DNA of 64,000 nucleotides, from positions 558,001-622,000 of the forward strand of contig JARWMV010000236.1 in NCBI GenBank assembly GCA_030998015.1, read 5' to 3'. Source of the stretch: Ceratorhiza oryzae-sativae. Lineage: Eukaryota > Basidiomycota > Agaricomycetes > Cantharellales > Ceratobasidiaceae. This document shows, piece after piece, positions 36,547 to 48,662 of the stretch (its first letter is position 1; each line of letters opens with the position of its first letter). A program made the translations under genes and the position numbers. The notes beneath the pieces were generated by a model. It did no database searches. It saw only the letters and a list, made by a program, of their open reading frames with translations, and was not told where the DNA came from.

Positions 36547-37894
36547 ATGGCGGGAACAAACAAGAAAAAGGTGCTTGAGAATTGAGTGCATCCAAACTCC
36601 TTATTGAACTACGCACTTTAGGTCCTCTTGATGGGCAAATCCGGGTACGACAAGAATCATTGATTAAAACTCCACCACTAATGATCGGAACTGAGTATAG
36701 GAGTGGAAAAACATCGATGAGATCGGTTATATTGTGAGTTAGATTCATTTGTGGATAATTCAACTAATCCCTAAAAGCTTGTAGTTCCAACAATACAGCT
36801 TCGGCCACATCACGTTTGGGAGCAACGATCGATGTCGAACAAAACCACATGAGATTCCTAGGGGATCTTATGCTAAACCTCTGGGATTGTGGTGGTCAAG
36901 ACAACTTTCTCGACTCGTACCTGTCCTCCCAACGACAAGTTATATTCAAAGATGTAGCTGTGCTCATCTACGTCTTCGACATCGAGCTTGAAACACGCCA
37001 GTTGACCGATGCAGTGATCAAGGAGAAAGAAAAAGACTTTGAATACTTCTATCACATCTTGGACAACTGCCGCTCCCGGAGTCCAGAGGCTCAAATATTC
37101 GTCCTCATCAACAAGATGGACCTTGTGTCGGGCGGAAAGCAGGAAAAAGCAGAGGCTTATAGCCGAAAGGTCCGAGAGTTAGAAACTCGAGCAAAACCCA
37201 TCATGGGTGATACATCACTCCGGTGTTTTGGGACCAGCATCTGGGACCAGAGTCTGTATAAGGTGCGTAATTTTCGGATTTTTTTAGTTGATACACCTAA
37301 CGCAATCTTGATCTAGGCCTGGTCAAGAATCGTCCATACGCTAATTCCAAACGCAAATCTTTTAGCTCGCCATCTTAGCATGTTCTGTGCGATATGCGAC
37401 GCAACCGAAGTTGTGTTGTTCGAGCGCACGACTTTTTTGATTATTGCGCGGAGCGGGAGAAGCGGAGAGTTTGGGGAAGGAGGAGACATATCGGACTCTG
37501 GCGACGACCCAATAAACCCGGAACGGTTCGAGAAGATCAGCGAGCTTATAAAGGCGTTTAAATTATCATGCAGGTGAGCATTTTTATTATTTATTCAACC
37601 TGACCCCGCTTATCGTCATTCGTTCCAAGTAAAATCCAAGAACAGTTCCACTCGCTGGAGATGCGCTTCCCTCAATTCGCTTGCTTGCTGGATGTTCTGA
37701 CTCCAAACACGTATGTGATGGTCATCACGTCACATCCGAATATCCGTAAGTGGTCATGGCAGCTGCAGGCGCACCCGGGTCTGATTAGAGTCATAGAGCC
37801 ATCCCTATTAAAGCTTAATGTACGATTGGCTCGAAACAAATTCAATGAGTTGCAGGCGGGGCGTTTCCCATCTGTTCCCGCCTCACCAACATAA
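36547..37894 (+). CDS. GTR1: Rag-family small GTPase Gtr1 (RagA/B type)
   Basis: Vacuolar GTPase that reports amino-acid sufficiency to TORC1 as a heterodimer with Gtr2. Exon 1 (MAGTNKKK) is followed by a 23-nt exon, VLLMGKSG, and a further exon completing the P-loop GKSGSGKTSMRS. Then come SNNTASATSRLGATIDVEQN (switch I), LMLNLWDCGGQDNF (G3), FVLINKMDLV (G4) and [24 protein letters not shown]. The C-terminal roadblock-like dimerisation domain runs from FCAICDATEVVLFERTTFLI to the end. SGRSGEFGEGGDISDSGDD is an acidic loop insertion. About 340 residues, usual for the family. It lies next to a SAPS-domain gene, whose yeast partners also act downstream of TORC1. Confidence 0.94.
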
Positions 37895-38196
37895 CGGTAC
37901 GAGCCAATTCGTTCTGTGTGTTGTTATCAGAGCTATTGTATAAACTATGCACGAATAATCACGGCTTTGTATGTTCTGTGTTTATTGTTCGCGCGATCAC
38001 GCGACGGCTGGTTTCCAAGGGTGCGAAATATGCGCTTAAGCGCCGAGATTACCTCACAACACGAAACCAATTTACCCTTTTCGAGGCCACCTCAAACGCT
38101 GACCAGGCCTCGTTGTGGATGCCACGCTAGCGTTGCGCCTGGCTTTTCTTCCCCGCTTCTAGTACCAGACCAGTGCCGTAGAGGCTAATAGCCAAA

Positions 38197-41100
38197 ATGT
38201 CTATGTTCTGGCGGTGGGTGAATGCAACACGGCCAACCGGTTGAGAAGGGTCTGACGCACCACTCCAGCTTTGGGTTTCACGGAACAAATAACATTGATA
38301 CGCTACTTAACCAAGACGATGTTTCTCTTGAGTCAATTCTGGATCATGATGATCTCCTTTCGGAGTGCAAACAGCAAAACCCACGGCTAATCGACTATCT
38401 TCAGCATCCCGAGGTGTTACAGCGACTATTCGCGTATGTCACAGGAGAAATTGTGTCCGAAGGGCGTGGGAGCTTCAAGTAAGTCTTGTTTTACAATCAT
38501 TGGATATTTGGCAAACCGTTACGCTCGGACTACAGGTACCCTTACGTGTCCGCAGAGGTTTTGTGCTCTGAAGTATGGGCAATTGTCGAAAGGTGCACCG
38601 AGAATTCGGCACAAATTCTTGCGCCGTTCTGGGACACAGTCCTCTCGACGCCTCCTGACGAACTTAAAACCAAAGCTTCGGTTGCTGCTCATTTTTCTAA
38701 AATTAGCGCGGTTTTTCTTGTTAAAAAACCAGCCGAGGTAAGCTAGCCCTCGCGGCCCGTGCTGCTCTTCAGCTCATGGAATGTTCTAAGCCTGCTTTGA
38801 TTGGTTGTTTGATTCTTGATCACAACCTTTCGCGACTAGATGCTTAACTTTATCAAATCCATCCCAAATGTTGTGGATCGAATGTTAGCGCATATTGAAG
38901 CGCCTCCATTTGTGGACCTCCTATTTCGTATCATTCAGCTGGACGACAACCCCGGCAACATTGGGGTTATGGACGTGAGTATACAGCGTCTCAAGATGGC
39001 CTCCTTTAGTTGCTGACAATTTCATTATCTACAGTGGCTATCTTCACAAAACTTTATTCCTAATCTCGTTGACCGGCTCTCCCCACGATATCCCCCGAGT
39101 ACTCATCTTGTCGTAGCAGACCTCCTCAAGGGGATTATCTCTGTTGCTTCGCCATCCCCTGGTAGTTTCAATGTTAATGCTCCACATGACGGGGGATCAA
39201 CCGGGCCGGTCACAAATCGCTTTGTTCGAGAACTAGCGTCTCCCGTGATTGTGGAAACCATGATGGGATTCATGCTTGACGAAACTCCGTTTGGACAACC
39301 TGTAGAAGAAACCCTGCAAATTGCTGAAGAGAGGCAAAAGGAGAGGGCAGCAAAAGAGAAAACTCTTATTGTGCCATCTGGTTCGCCCGGGGCTCCGGCT
39401 GAACCTGACACGCAACCGTCTGCTGAATCTTTGGGCGATTACAATGAGCGTCCAGCTCTTCCGAACGCTGAAAGTGCCACTTCCTCTTTGACGCAAATCA
39501 TCTCCATTTTCGTCGAGCTCATTCGTAAAAACAACTCTGATTACTTCGAGCCCTACTTGTTTCACACCTTACGCGACCGCTTGATGCGGATTCAACAACA
39601 ACATCTAGACGAGATGCACGAAATAGGTGCCGACATGGACTCCGCTCAACGGGCACAGGAAGAGCGCGACATACTCGAACGGGGAATGGCTGATATGGTT
39701 GACCACCTGGGAATCGTTCATCTAGGAAAGTTTCTGCGTATTCTATCCAAACGACTCCCAGATTTCCAAGAGCTCTTGCGGCGACCACGTTCATTGGTGG
39801 GTATTGAACTTCATAAGGGGTATAACTTCGCTAATATTAGCTTTAGGCAGGCCATGTACCCACCAGTGTTGGTGACCTCGTCCCACTAACTCTTGAGCGC
39901 TTCCGTATCTTCGAGCTCTATGCTGAACTACTCCATTGCTCTAACATGTCGCTTTTGAATCGGCGACGAGGGTTTGGTCCGAGCTATGACGAACAAGGAC
40001 GCTTAATGGGCGGGCTTGACGCACTCGAGCAACTTGCGAGAGTAATCGACCCAAATGTCAGTAGTGACGCTATGATGGAGCAATCCGTTGATTCCGATAC
40101 GGCTCGCGATCCTAAAGAGCTCCAGGTCTCATCACTTCGGCGGGGAGCTCTATCATATCTGACGACGGAGTTAGCGTAGATGACGAGCACGGAGATTTGG
40201 ACGACCTTCAACCGGACGATCCCACGGTCACAAAACCAATGTCTAGATCCTCTTCAGATCAGGGGAGCTCGGCTATGCCGTCTACTCCCGATGCTGTAGA
40301 TCCATTCTCCGATCCCGAGACAACTGTTGGATCTTCAGATATCAGTACTCCCCGAACAGACGTCTCAAGTTCCAATACGAGCACAGTTAGGCACAGTCCC
40401 GTCGAAGAGCATTTCGGTTCGGTATTCGATCGGTCGGCAATTGAACCATCTGGCGATATATTCAAACAAAAGATGATCGATCTTAATATTGTATCCACAG
40501 TGCTTGTGAGCCCATTTATCTTTACGAGAAGGCAATAGTTGCTATATGCTATTCACAGGACTTCTTTTTCGATTTCCCCTGGAACAATTTCCTCCATAAC
40601 GCAGTCTACGATCTACTTCATCAAATTCTTACTGGCAGGGTGGACAATGAGCTTAGTCGGAGAGTCACAATAGGAATGTTCAGAGATGCTAGGCTAGTGC
40701 ACCGTATTCTAGAAGGATCAAGGCGGAACGACATCGTCTCGTAAGACATGTTTCGCTAGCACTGAGACACAATTTTAACATCCAACCAGCGCCCAGCAAA
40801 AGGGCCTTCGTCTGGGCTATATGGGCCATCTCATCCTCATTTCGGACGATATCGTCGCTGCACTGGAACACTATCCCCATAGCCTTTTGGAGGCACTCTC
40901 TCCATATGTACCCCAACCGGACTGGGACAATTTCGTCGCCGGACAATATAAGGAAACCAAGGAGAGAGATTTGAGCCAGTTGGGTGGCGGACGACCATCC
41001 GTGCCTACTAATGTTGTTGGGATGGGACGAGGCGGTCCAATAGGAGGTATAGGACCAAATCGTTTCGGGGATACACCAAATCCACGCATTGAACCGGGGA

Positions 41101-42004
41101 CAGGTCGTGGTGTTGGGCCCGTGCCGAAAGAAGTCAAAGGTGGAGCAGATTTTGGGCCTCCAGAGCCAGACGATGCATTGACACCTAGTGAACCCGACCA
41201 TGTAAGCACTCGCACGAATTAGTAAACCACTGAGACAGTGACATAATGCCAATAGCTATCCCGTTTCGCGTCTGAGCAGATTCAGTCTAGCCAGTTTGAA
41301 TCAGGCTCATCATCGGATGAGGACGACGACATCGACCCAGCATGGGTCTCCACCCACCCTGCATCTGGAGATTTCGATTTGAACGCTGCTCATACTGCAG
41401 CCGGAAGGACAGGGAATGATTCTTTTGAGGTATCTATTGATTCTCACACGGTTGAACTCCAACTGATCCAGATGTAGACATTTGAACCCGTATCTTCTGT
41501 ATCCCAATTCTCAACCATTTTCAGCTCGGATGACGACGATGTAAGTTCGCTATCTCCATGATATTGACTAGGGACTTATGCTCCAACCAAGGATGACCCA
41601 ACCTGGGTCCCTTCTCCGACTCGGCAGTATCTACGACGCGATCCAGGCTACCTAGCAACTTTGAACTCAATGATGAGGAAGACGATGGATTCGGAGACTT
41701 TCAAGCTTCTGGTGGAGATTTCGCTGCATCTTTCGAGGACTCGTTTGATGGGTTCGGGAGCGTTGATTCCTTGAGCGCCAGCAAAGACACCTTTGATGAT
41801 AACATGGAGGAACCAACCACGCCTAAAGCATCGGCCAGGAAACTGTCCCCTTCTTCGAGTTTCGAGTCAGTAGAGAACCCTGACCAGGAAGACAGTTGGA
41901 GCTCAGTTTGGCCACCCCCAGCTCCTGCTCCAACAGGTGACTCTGGAGCTGCGGCCCCAGACGCTGTTGCCGAGGCAATGACTTCTGATATTGTTCCGCG
42001 TTAG
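38197..42004 (+). CDS. SAPS-domain protein, Sit4/PP6 phosphatase regulatory subunit
   Basis: Homologue of yeast SAP155/185/190 and human PPP6R. Exon 1 MSMFWR splices to FGFHGTNNIDTLLNQDD. The SAPS core is clear: LESILDHDDLLSECKQQNPR, LIDYLQHPEVLQRLFAYVTG, SAEVLCSEVW, VDLLFRIIQLDD, DWLSSQNFIPNLVDRLSP and HLVVADLLKGII. The middle part includes SLTQIISIFVELIRKNNSDY and LGIVHLGKFLRILSKRL. A Ser/Asp-rich linker with SVDSDTARD follows. After an intron comes FFFDFPWNNFLHNAVYDLLHQ. The tail after about 41,000 is disordered and acidic (SSDEDDDIDPAWVSTHP, SSDDDD) with repeated P-T-W-V motifs, as in phospho-regulated SAPs. About 1,050 residues. Confidence 0.92.
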
Positions 42005-42085
42005 AACCATGTATTTTCAGCTGTGTTATACCAATTATTTGTCCTTGGGTTCGTTTTACGGATGTTTTGTATAGAAGGGTCACAC

Positions 42086-43151
42086 TTAACCCTTGAATGC
42101 ATACCCACCATCCCGCGCGATTGCCTCCAGTTCCAGAGACGCTAACAAATCAGGTTGATCGGAATCGCCAGTCCGGCCGTAACCTTGTCTCCTACGTTGA
42201 CTGGGCCGACTCCACTAGGAGTTCCTGTCAAATGAAATCAGCTAAATCTCAGTCAAGACATGGAAATTATACCAACCAGTAAGCAACAAATCGCCCTCCT
42301 GCATGGCCACTAGTCAAAAAGCATTCATTTTATAGTCAACGAAACATACCTCGAGTGTCATGATAGACGAGACGTGCTGATGAGCCGAGGAATACGGTTC
42401 ATCATATCCGCTGTCGTGCCGTTTTGCTTGAATTCCCGTTGATCTTTACCGAATATCCCGGTTTTTAGACACTATTGTGTTACGGGGGTAACAAAACGAG
42501 GCTCACCTTTAGCCAAATGTTCAGGTTATACGGATCAGGGATTTTCTCGCGGGGATAAACTGGCTTTGCACGGTCCATTCAGTTCAAGAACTGCGTCATA
42601 CAATAAAACCAAGCTCACCTAGTCGGAGTAAAAGTATCGAATCCCTTTGCAGCAGTCCAAGGTAGGCCCTTTTTCTTGACTGCGTCCTGCATGTTTCTCG
42701 CCGTATATCGATCGAGAGAGCTGCACCGATGGGCGGTGGTGAATCCAATCCATGCTTGTTAGACCTTGGAGTGAATCAGACTTACTATACCCAGCTACGT
42801 ACGAATCTGCCTGTGCCTCGGAGATGTCTCGCCCAGTCTTTCCGATGACGACACCGAGCTCGACTGCGAGACATGATCAATTGGTATTGTACGGCTACTC
42901 CTTTCCTTGTATGAGACTGACTTTCGTGGTGGAACTACAACTCCTTTGGGCACTCGAATTTTGTGCCAGTAAGATAGCTCGTTGTGGGCTTTAGGAAAAA
43001 GAATGGTTCTGGAGGAACGGTGTTCCCCAGCTCCTTGATGTGTTCAAGATAATTTCGCCCGATCGCCACGATCTACAAACTCTACTCAGTCTTTCAGCCT
43101 GGCCGAGATAGCAGAAACACACCTTTTTACCCTAGTAAGAAACTGCGCCAT
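42086..43151 (-). pseudogene. FAHD1-like fumarylacetoacetate hydrolase-family gene, multiply frameshifted
   Basis: Homologue of mitochondrial acylpyruvase/oxaloacetate decarboxylase FAHD1. Segments in order: MAQFLTR (43151), IVAIGRNYLEHIKELGNTVP, PFFFLKPTTSYL, VIGKTGRDISEAQADSYVAG, TARNMQDAVKKKGLPWTAAK, PDPYNLNIWLK, GTTADMMNRIPRL, MTLEEGDLLLTGTPSGVGPV and LASLELEAIARDGGYAFKG-stop. Adjacent segments repeatedly fall in different frames with no usable intron between them. Breaks are near 43131, 42950, 42931, 42705, 42436, 42375 and 42168. Most are consistent with one missing base in a short run. Either this copy is decaying or local sequence quality is poor. Introns with good borders persist, so decay, if real, is recent. 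Confidence 0.75.
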
Positions 43152-43574
43152 CGTCGAGTGTCTGGATGTTCGGTGGGTATGGTGGGAACAACGATCGTAA
43201 ATGTGGAAGACCTGGTAATTCAAACTGTAGCAAACAAGACATGCATACAGCAACCCACAAGCATAATAATCTTGGCTTCTCACGATCCTCGTTTGGAATA
43301 ATCAGCATACTAGAGATTTGCATTCCAGGTTATTATAAAGAATACAGCAGCGGCTATAAACAGATACGAATCGAATGAAATAGACGGAACTCAGTCGAGG
43401 GGATGCTTGAAGGAGAGGATATATAATAGAAACCGCAGCTGAATAGAGAATGAGAACAGGAAAAGAAAGAGAGCACGTGTATCTTTAAAGGACTAGAGTA
43501 GTGGTATCCGGGAGACCTCAATGCCGACTAGTCCATCCGCAAATTTAGTCCAATTCATTGAGCAGACGGCGCAT
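43152..43574. other. Intergenic region between FAHD1-like gene and Ca2+ exchanger
   Basis: 423 bp of AT-richer sequence with short open frames only. Presumably promoter of the FAHD1-like gene and 3' UTR of the exchanger. Confidence 0.4.
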
Positions 43575-45731
43575 TTAGGAAACCCAGACTAAACGAAGCA
43601 GGTAAGACAGAGTGAATGGTGTGAGCGATATCAACTCACAGGCCATGGCAATGACGATGTACAAAGAGCACAACATCAGTCCCTCCATGTAGTTGGATTT
43701 TCCATCCATGATATGGAGGTTCACGAGGATAACGCTAACAAATAGCGCAACAGTCTATTAAAGGGGTAAGCAATTACTTGTTTAGTAAACCATTAACCAA
43801 ATTACCTCAAAGTCGGCGAAATAGAGGGTAAGTTCTTTTCCAATAATCCACGAGATAATAACAAGGAGGGCTGAACGACAGGCAAATTAGGCATGCATCA
43901 ATGATGAAAGGCTGATCCTACTTACGAACAACGAATGCTGCAATTTGCTGTCGTGGGAAAGGTTTAGACGTCGAGAATGTGTACAATAGCAAGGGCCAAC
44001 TCACAATAGAGCTACCGACACTAATGCCGATAGTGAGTTCCAGTTTTCCCTTCATGGCCATCCAAACGGATGTAACGTGCTCAGCCGCGTTGGCCTAGAT
44101 CCACGTAAGTGTCAAGTTATGAATCCTCGTATCAACTCACAACTAGCGGCAGCAGGATCAATCCTATGAATGCCTTGGGTATGTGGTACTTCTCGGCCGT
44201 TTCTTCGATGGAACCAACCACTGTGACAGGAGTGAGTTTCCAAACAACTTGGGTGAGCAAAACCACTAACAAACATCAGCGCAGAAAGATGTAATGACAG
44301 TGATAGCCAGCAACCTGCAACCAAAATTGATCAACGGAATTCAATGAGGGGCAGCGAAACAGCCTACCAGAAGCCCGCAGAGACAACGCTCATGTTGGCA
44401 TCCTCCTCTTCCTCATCGTCGCAGTTGGCCGTGAAAAGGTCGGAATGGGTCTTGAGCTAAAATAACGTGTCACTATGCAATCTCAAAGTATAGCGGCTCA
44501 TCCCGTACCTGGAAAACCAAGTAGCAAACGTAGAGTATCAACAAAATGATAGCGGTGCCACGGGAGATGAACAGCAATCCTTCACGAGAGCGCTCGTTGC
44601 CGGACGGTGCATCAGTCTCCATGAGCGCTGTAAACGCATCCTTGGGAGTGATGGGTCTCGAAGGATGCTGTTGATTGGAGTGATAAGCAGCAGGGATGAC
44701 GAGAGCTAGCAGATAACCTCAATTACGGCTCCAGTAATACAACGACTCACGACTCACTGATGCATGCCAAGGTCATCAGCTATTCGAAAAAGTATGAGCG
44801 TGCGTTGTATAGCAAGGATTGGTGGTGCGCTTACAGATGCACCGCTAGTCAAACACGTGGTTAGAACATGACGTTTCAGCGAGGAGGATGTGAAACTCAC
44901 GTCTGGGCAGCGGTAACTTGGAACTTTTGCTCATGGTGACACAAACCACCTATCAGAGGCAGCATCAGCCTCGGCCTCGGGTTGATTGTCGATGGGCGCC
45001 TACCAGCAAGGAACGACATTCCCAGGACGAGCAATAGATTGGATAAAACCGAACCCAGCATCTATTATTGCCATCACGTCACTTTAGGTGAGCTATTCTG
45101 AGTTATGATTTCAGGATTAACCCAACTTACGGAAGTTTGGACGATTCTGAGCTCGCCTGTACGTAAGGCGTATGGCACGGTGAGTTACGACATGCAGCAG
45201 ATAAAAGGGAGGCGCGCCAGGCTGGGAGACCAGGATTTCACCCACCTTGCAACAGAGCAGCTACGCCAACAATGATTTCAACCTACGTCAACGCATCATC
45301 AGCCTAATCGGGGCCGAGGCATCGCGTCATCACTGACCGCATTACCGAACGAGGCATTCAGAAGGCCACCGAGCGTCTGGCCAAGACGCATGGAGAGCTG
45401 TTCTGTGGCCTCTCCGAGGAGCTAGAGTGACGGGTGGTTAGTACCCGTTTGTTGCAACCATGGCCAGACTTACTTTGGCAAGGGGGATAATGGCGACAAA
45501 ACTAAAAGCAAATCGGAGGCCCGCATCCCAGCCGAGTTCGCCAGCGAGGAGTGAGAGTGGGATGAAAATTACGAGAACATTGAGCCAGGAGGACAAGAGG
45601 AGGAACTTTGTCGACGCTACCCATCCAGGCTCGCCTTCACCCCGGAACACGCCGGATACTTTTTGGATGAAGGACGTCTGGCGGGAATGGCCGTTGCCAT
45701 TGCCCAGTAATGGTTGGTGCTCGGCTGTCAT
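43575..45731 (-). CDS. VCX1: Vacuolar Ca2+/H+ exchanger (CAX family)
   Basis: Antiporter that loads the vacuole with Ca2+ using the proton gradient. The ATG at 45731 (MTAEHQPLLGNGNGH) gives an N-terminus with the LL-type sequence common in vacuolar proteins. About 11 membrane segments follow. The two inverted alpha repeats are explicit: LLNASFGNAVEIIVG near 45,350 and LPLVANAAEHVTSV near 44,080, with the acidic residues that bind Ca2+. An acidic loop (NCDDEEEEDANM) separates the halves. The last splice gives VIAMAFWVS-stop at 43575, rather than read-through of the GTGAGT donor. About ten introns of 50-65 bp. About 410 residues. Confidence 0.93.
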
Positions 45732-46955
45732 GAGACGGAAGGGGAGGGGGAGATACATCAGCACCAGTTACGACAGCTGCCGTCAGACCGTGTTATACGA
45801 CGTACAGGACGGCATTGGCGCTCTTGGCGGCTAAGATCCTGGCGAAGGGGAAACGGTGGGTGAGCTCGACTGCCTGCGTTGGGCCCTTTCAAGTTATGCA
45901 AGGCACAGCCGGTTTTCTATTGGTTGTTCCACCCGACCACGTGACCGCTTGGCATCCGCCGCATCTCTTATCACTACTCGACTCCCTGCAGCTCAATCCC
46001 ACAAGGCTACGGCGAGCCCGTCCCTTGCTTCTGCCCGACACTCTCGGTCGTCGGCACCCGACAGACATCGTATGTTCATATCGACCAAGCTGGGCCGACG
46101 CGCCGGCGCCAGCGTAATTGTCGCTTTGCCAAGCTTTCTCCACACGCTCCGACAATGGCCAGCCATGCTCAGGCCACTCGTGCATCACTCTTTACTTGGC
46201 TAGCATCGGTTCAGCCCACCGAAATCGGTCGCCGCAATTGCCTCGTGTATTGCACAGTCATCTAGAGGGCGTAAGAGACTACTATAATAGTCGAATAGAT
46301 CTATCGAAACTTCAGCCAAGGCCTATTCTTGTGCATTTCTTGTGTCTTGTGTATTCCGCAGGCGACTGCGCAAGATCCAAATGTATTTTACTTTTTTCAA
46401 ATTATAAAACATAAACCGGGCAGTTTCTCTTAGTCGGGTGTTTCTCCAATTGGCAGTTTGATCTGCACTCCAAAATGAACTCGTGATGTAGGCGGAGTTC
46501 GGCCCAACTGATAAGACACGAAACAGAAGTCGAGTATTAGATCCAGCCCGATGCTGAGCGCCTGTAACGAGGCCTGCTACGCTTCAACTCGCGAATAAAC
46601 TACCATTCAATGTGGTTTTCAACTTCCAGAGTGCATTACATCTCATATGACGCTGTTCGCGTCATCAATTTCAACTCCGTATTTCCCATCAGCCGGCTTG
46701 ACGCGGGGTGAGACCTGCCATGTATACTTTATCGTTCATATATGCGCACATATTTCGCAGTCTCCCAGGAGAGTTTACGATAAACCCCACTCTAGTCGAA
46801 TCGGCTCGCCCTTCTGAATGGAAGAATCTCATCTGTTATTGCTACCGCGACCCCCCTGTCATTGATTTTCAATCACTATTTGTCCCGGTATAAAATCAGG
46901 TTGGTAAACCTCCACCGGCATTCGCTACAACGATCGGCGACGACCACAGCTCACA
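45732..46955. other. Divergent intergenic region, exchanger / aldo-keto reductase
   Basis: 1.2 kb. The first 400 bp are GC-rich; the rest is AT-richer. Open frames overlap on both strands without recognisable products. No repeat or RNA gene seen. Confidence 0.4.
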
Positions 46956-48419
46956 ATGCCCATTCACGAGTCAGTCACCCTCAACACCGGGGCCATAATG
47001 CCTACCATCGGGCTCGGTACCTGGAAGAGCGCCCCGGGAGAGGTCGAAAAGGCCGTGGAGTATGCGCTCAAAGAGGCCGGCTATCGCCACATCGATACCG
47101 CGTCAGTACACGTCATATAAGTAGTCTACGTCAAGTAATGCGTCATCTAGATATGACTATCGCAACGAAGGCGAGGTGGACAAGGCATCAAGGCAAGTAG
47201 AGAGCTATGGTCTACAATTGTGAGACTGATTACAGGCTAAATTAGGCATCTGGTGTACCCAGAGAGCAGGTTTGTCAAGAGAAAACACCACTTGATCAAA
47301 AAGATAATTTAAGGTCGAAATTCCTAGATTTTCTTGACCACCAAGCTCCCAAATTCGCACCATGCCAACGTGAAAAAGGCGCTTGACGAGTCGCTCGCCA
47401 AACTCGACTCTGGCTACATTGACCTCTGTAAGGACTGTTTTGCTAAAGCATGAGAAAATCTCGCTAAGCACTTTTTGGCAATAGGGCTAATGCATTGGGT
47501 AAGATTCACTTGCATACGTCAACCACAGCCACTGACGCATACACACATAGCCAGCACCGATGAAGGATGGTGAGTACTCGCCATCGATCGACACGAGTGT
47601 ACGTCACACGAACCAAGATTCTAGGCAAAGCCGACAAGTCACTGGACTGGCTCGACGCATGGAAATCCATGGAGAAAATCTTCGAAACGCAAAAGGACAA
47701 AGTCAAAGCGATCGGTACGCATATATCAGGCAGAGCTCGGCGCCGCCAGCCTAACAAGAAAAGGCGCTGCATACAGGTGTATCCAACTTCTCCGTCGAGT
47801 TTCTGGAACGCCTTCTAAAGGAAGCCAAGGTCGTGCCGGCTGTGAATCAGATTGAGCTCCACCCGCAAGTTCCATCTTCTTATACGCACACACGCACACA
47901 CACGCCTCGGCTCACAAGTTGCATTCATCGTGTAGGTCCTGCCCTCAAACAGACGTCGTCGAGTTTTGTCGATCTAAAGGAATAGCCCTCACCGCGTATT
48001 CCCCTTTGGGATCCGACAACTCGCCACTCTTGAGCGGTAAGCCCATACAGTTCCCGACTGTCACAAGAAGCTGAATTCTTGGATTACCTTTTCACCAGAC
48101 CCGACCGTAACCAAGTCGCAGCCCAGCACGGCGTGCATCCCGCGCGCATCCTCGTCTCGCTCTGGGCAAACGTCCGCGGAGTTACAGGCAAGCATATATC
48201 GTCGTCCCTCGCCTTGTCCAGGTACCAACTCGGTTGACCTCTCTAGTCTTGCCCAAGTCGGTCAAGCCAGCGAGGATCGCGGAGAACATCAAAGTCGTCG
48301 AACTCTCGCCTGAAGAGATTGCCGAACTCCTAAAGATCGAAAAAACTAACAAGTTCCGGGCCTGTAACCCGACCTGGACCGGCTGGGGTAATCTTGGGTT
48401 CCCAGACGTCAAGGCGTGA
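46956..48419 (+). CDS. NADPH-dependent aldo-keto reductase
   Basis: (Beta/alpha)8-barrel oxidoreductase of the AKR superfamily, reducing aldehydes or ketones. The start [19 protein letters not shown] fits the family. The tetrad is visible: Asp and Tyr in HIDTAYDYRNE, Lys in FLTTKLPNS, His in LMHWPAP. Then [61 protein letters not shown] (NADPH phosphate site) and a C-terminal [10 protein letters not shown]. Two oddities: a one-base frame break at GAGGTGGACAAGG (about 47175-47179), explained by a missing G; and an intron 47193-47245 with a GC donor (AAG|GCAAGT). About 310 residues. The physiological substrate cannot be read from the sequence. Confidence 0.9.
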
Positions 48420-48662
48420 GCGTGTCCAGCTAGTTTTGGAATCGCCTGCTCTGACATGTGCCGGCGCGTAGGAAACCTGCACGCGGTGCCAGGAGTAAAA
48501 TATAGTCCTAGATAACGAATGGATTACTGTAGTAAAGCTCATTACAAGTCATATTCCGCATAAGCAAAGTGTGCAGCGTACTCGATACAAAAATTAGATC
48601 ACGGACAAAATCAAAGAATCGACACCCCTTATCAAGAAAATCTAGAGACTATGTACATCGAA

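Noticed and set aside
36547..42004. GTR1 next to the SAPS gene as a TORC1-Sit4 functional cluster
   Set aside because: Both families act in TORC1-related signalling in yeast, but neighbouring housekeeping genes are unrelated, and adjacency of two genes is weak evidence without conservation data.
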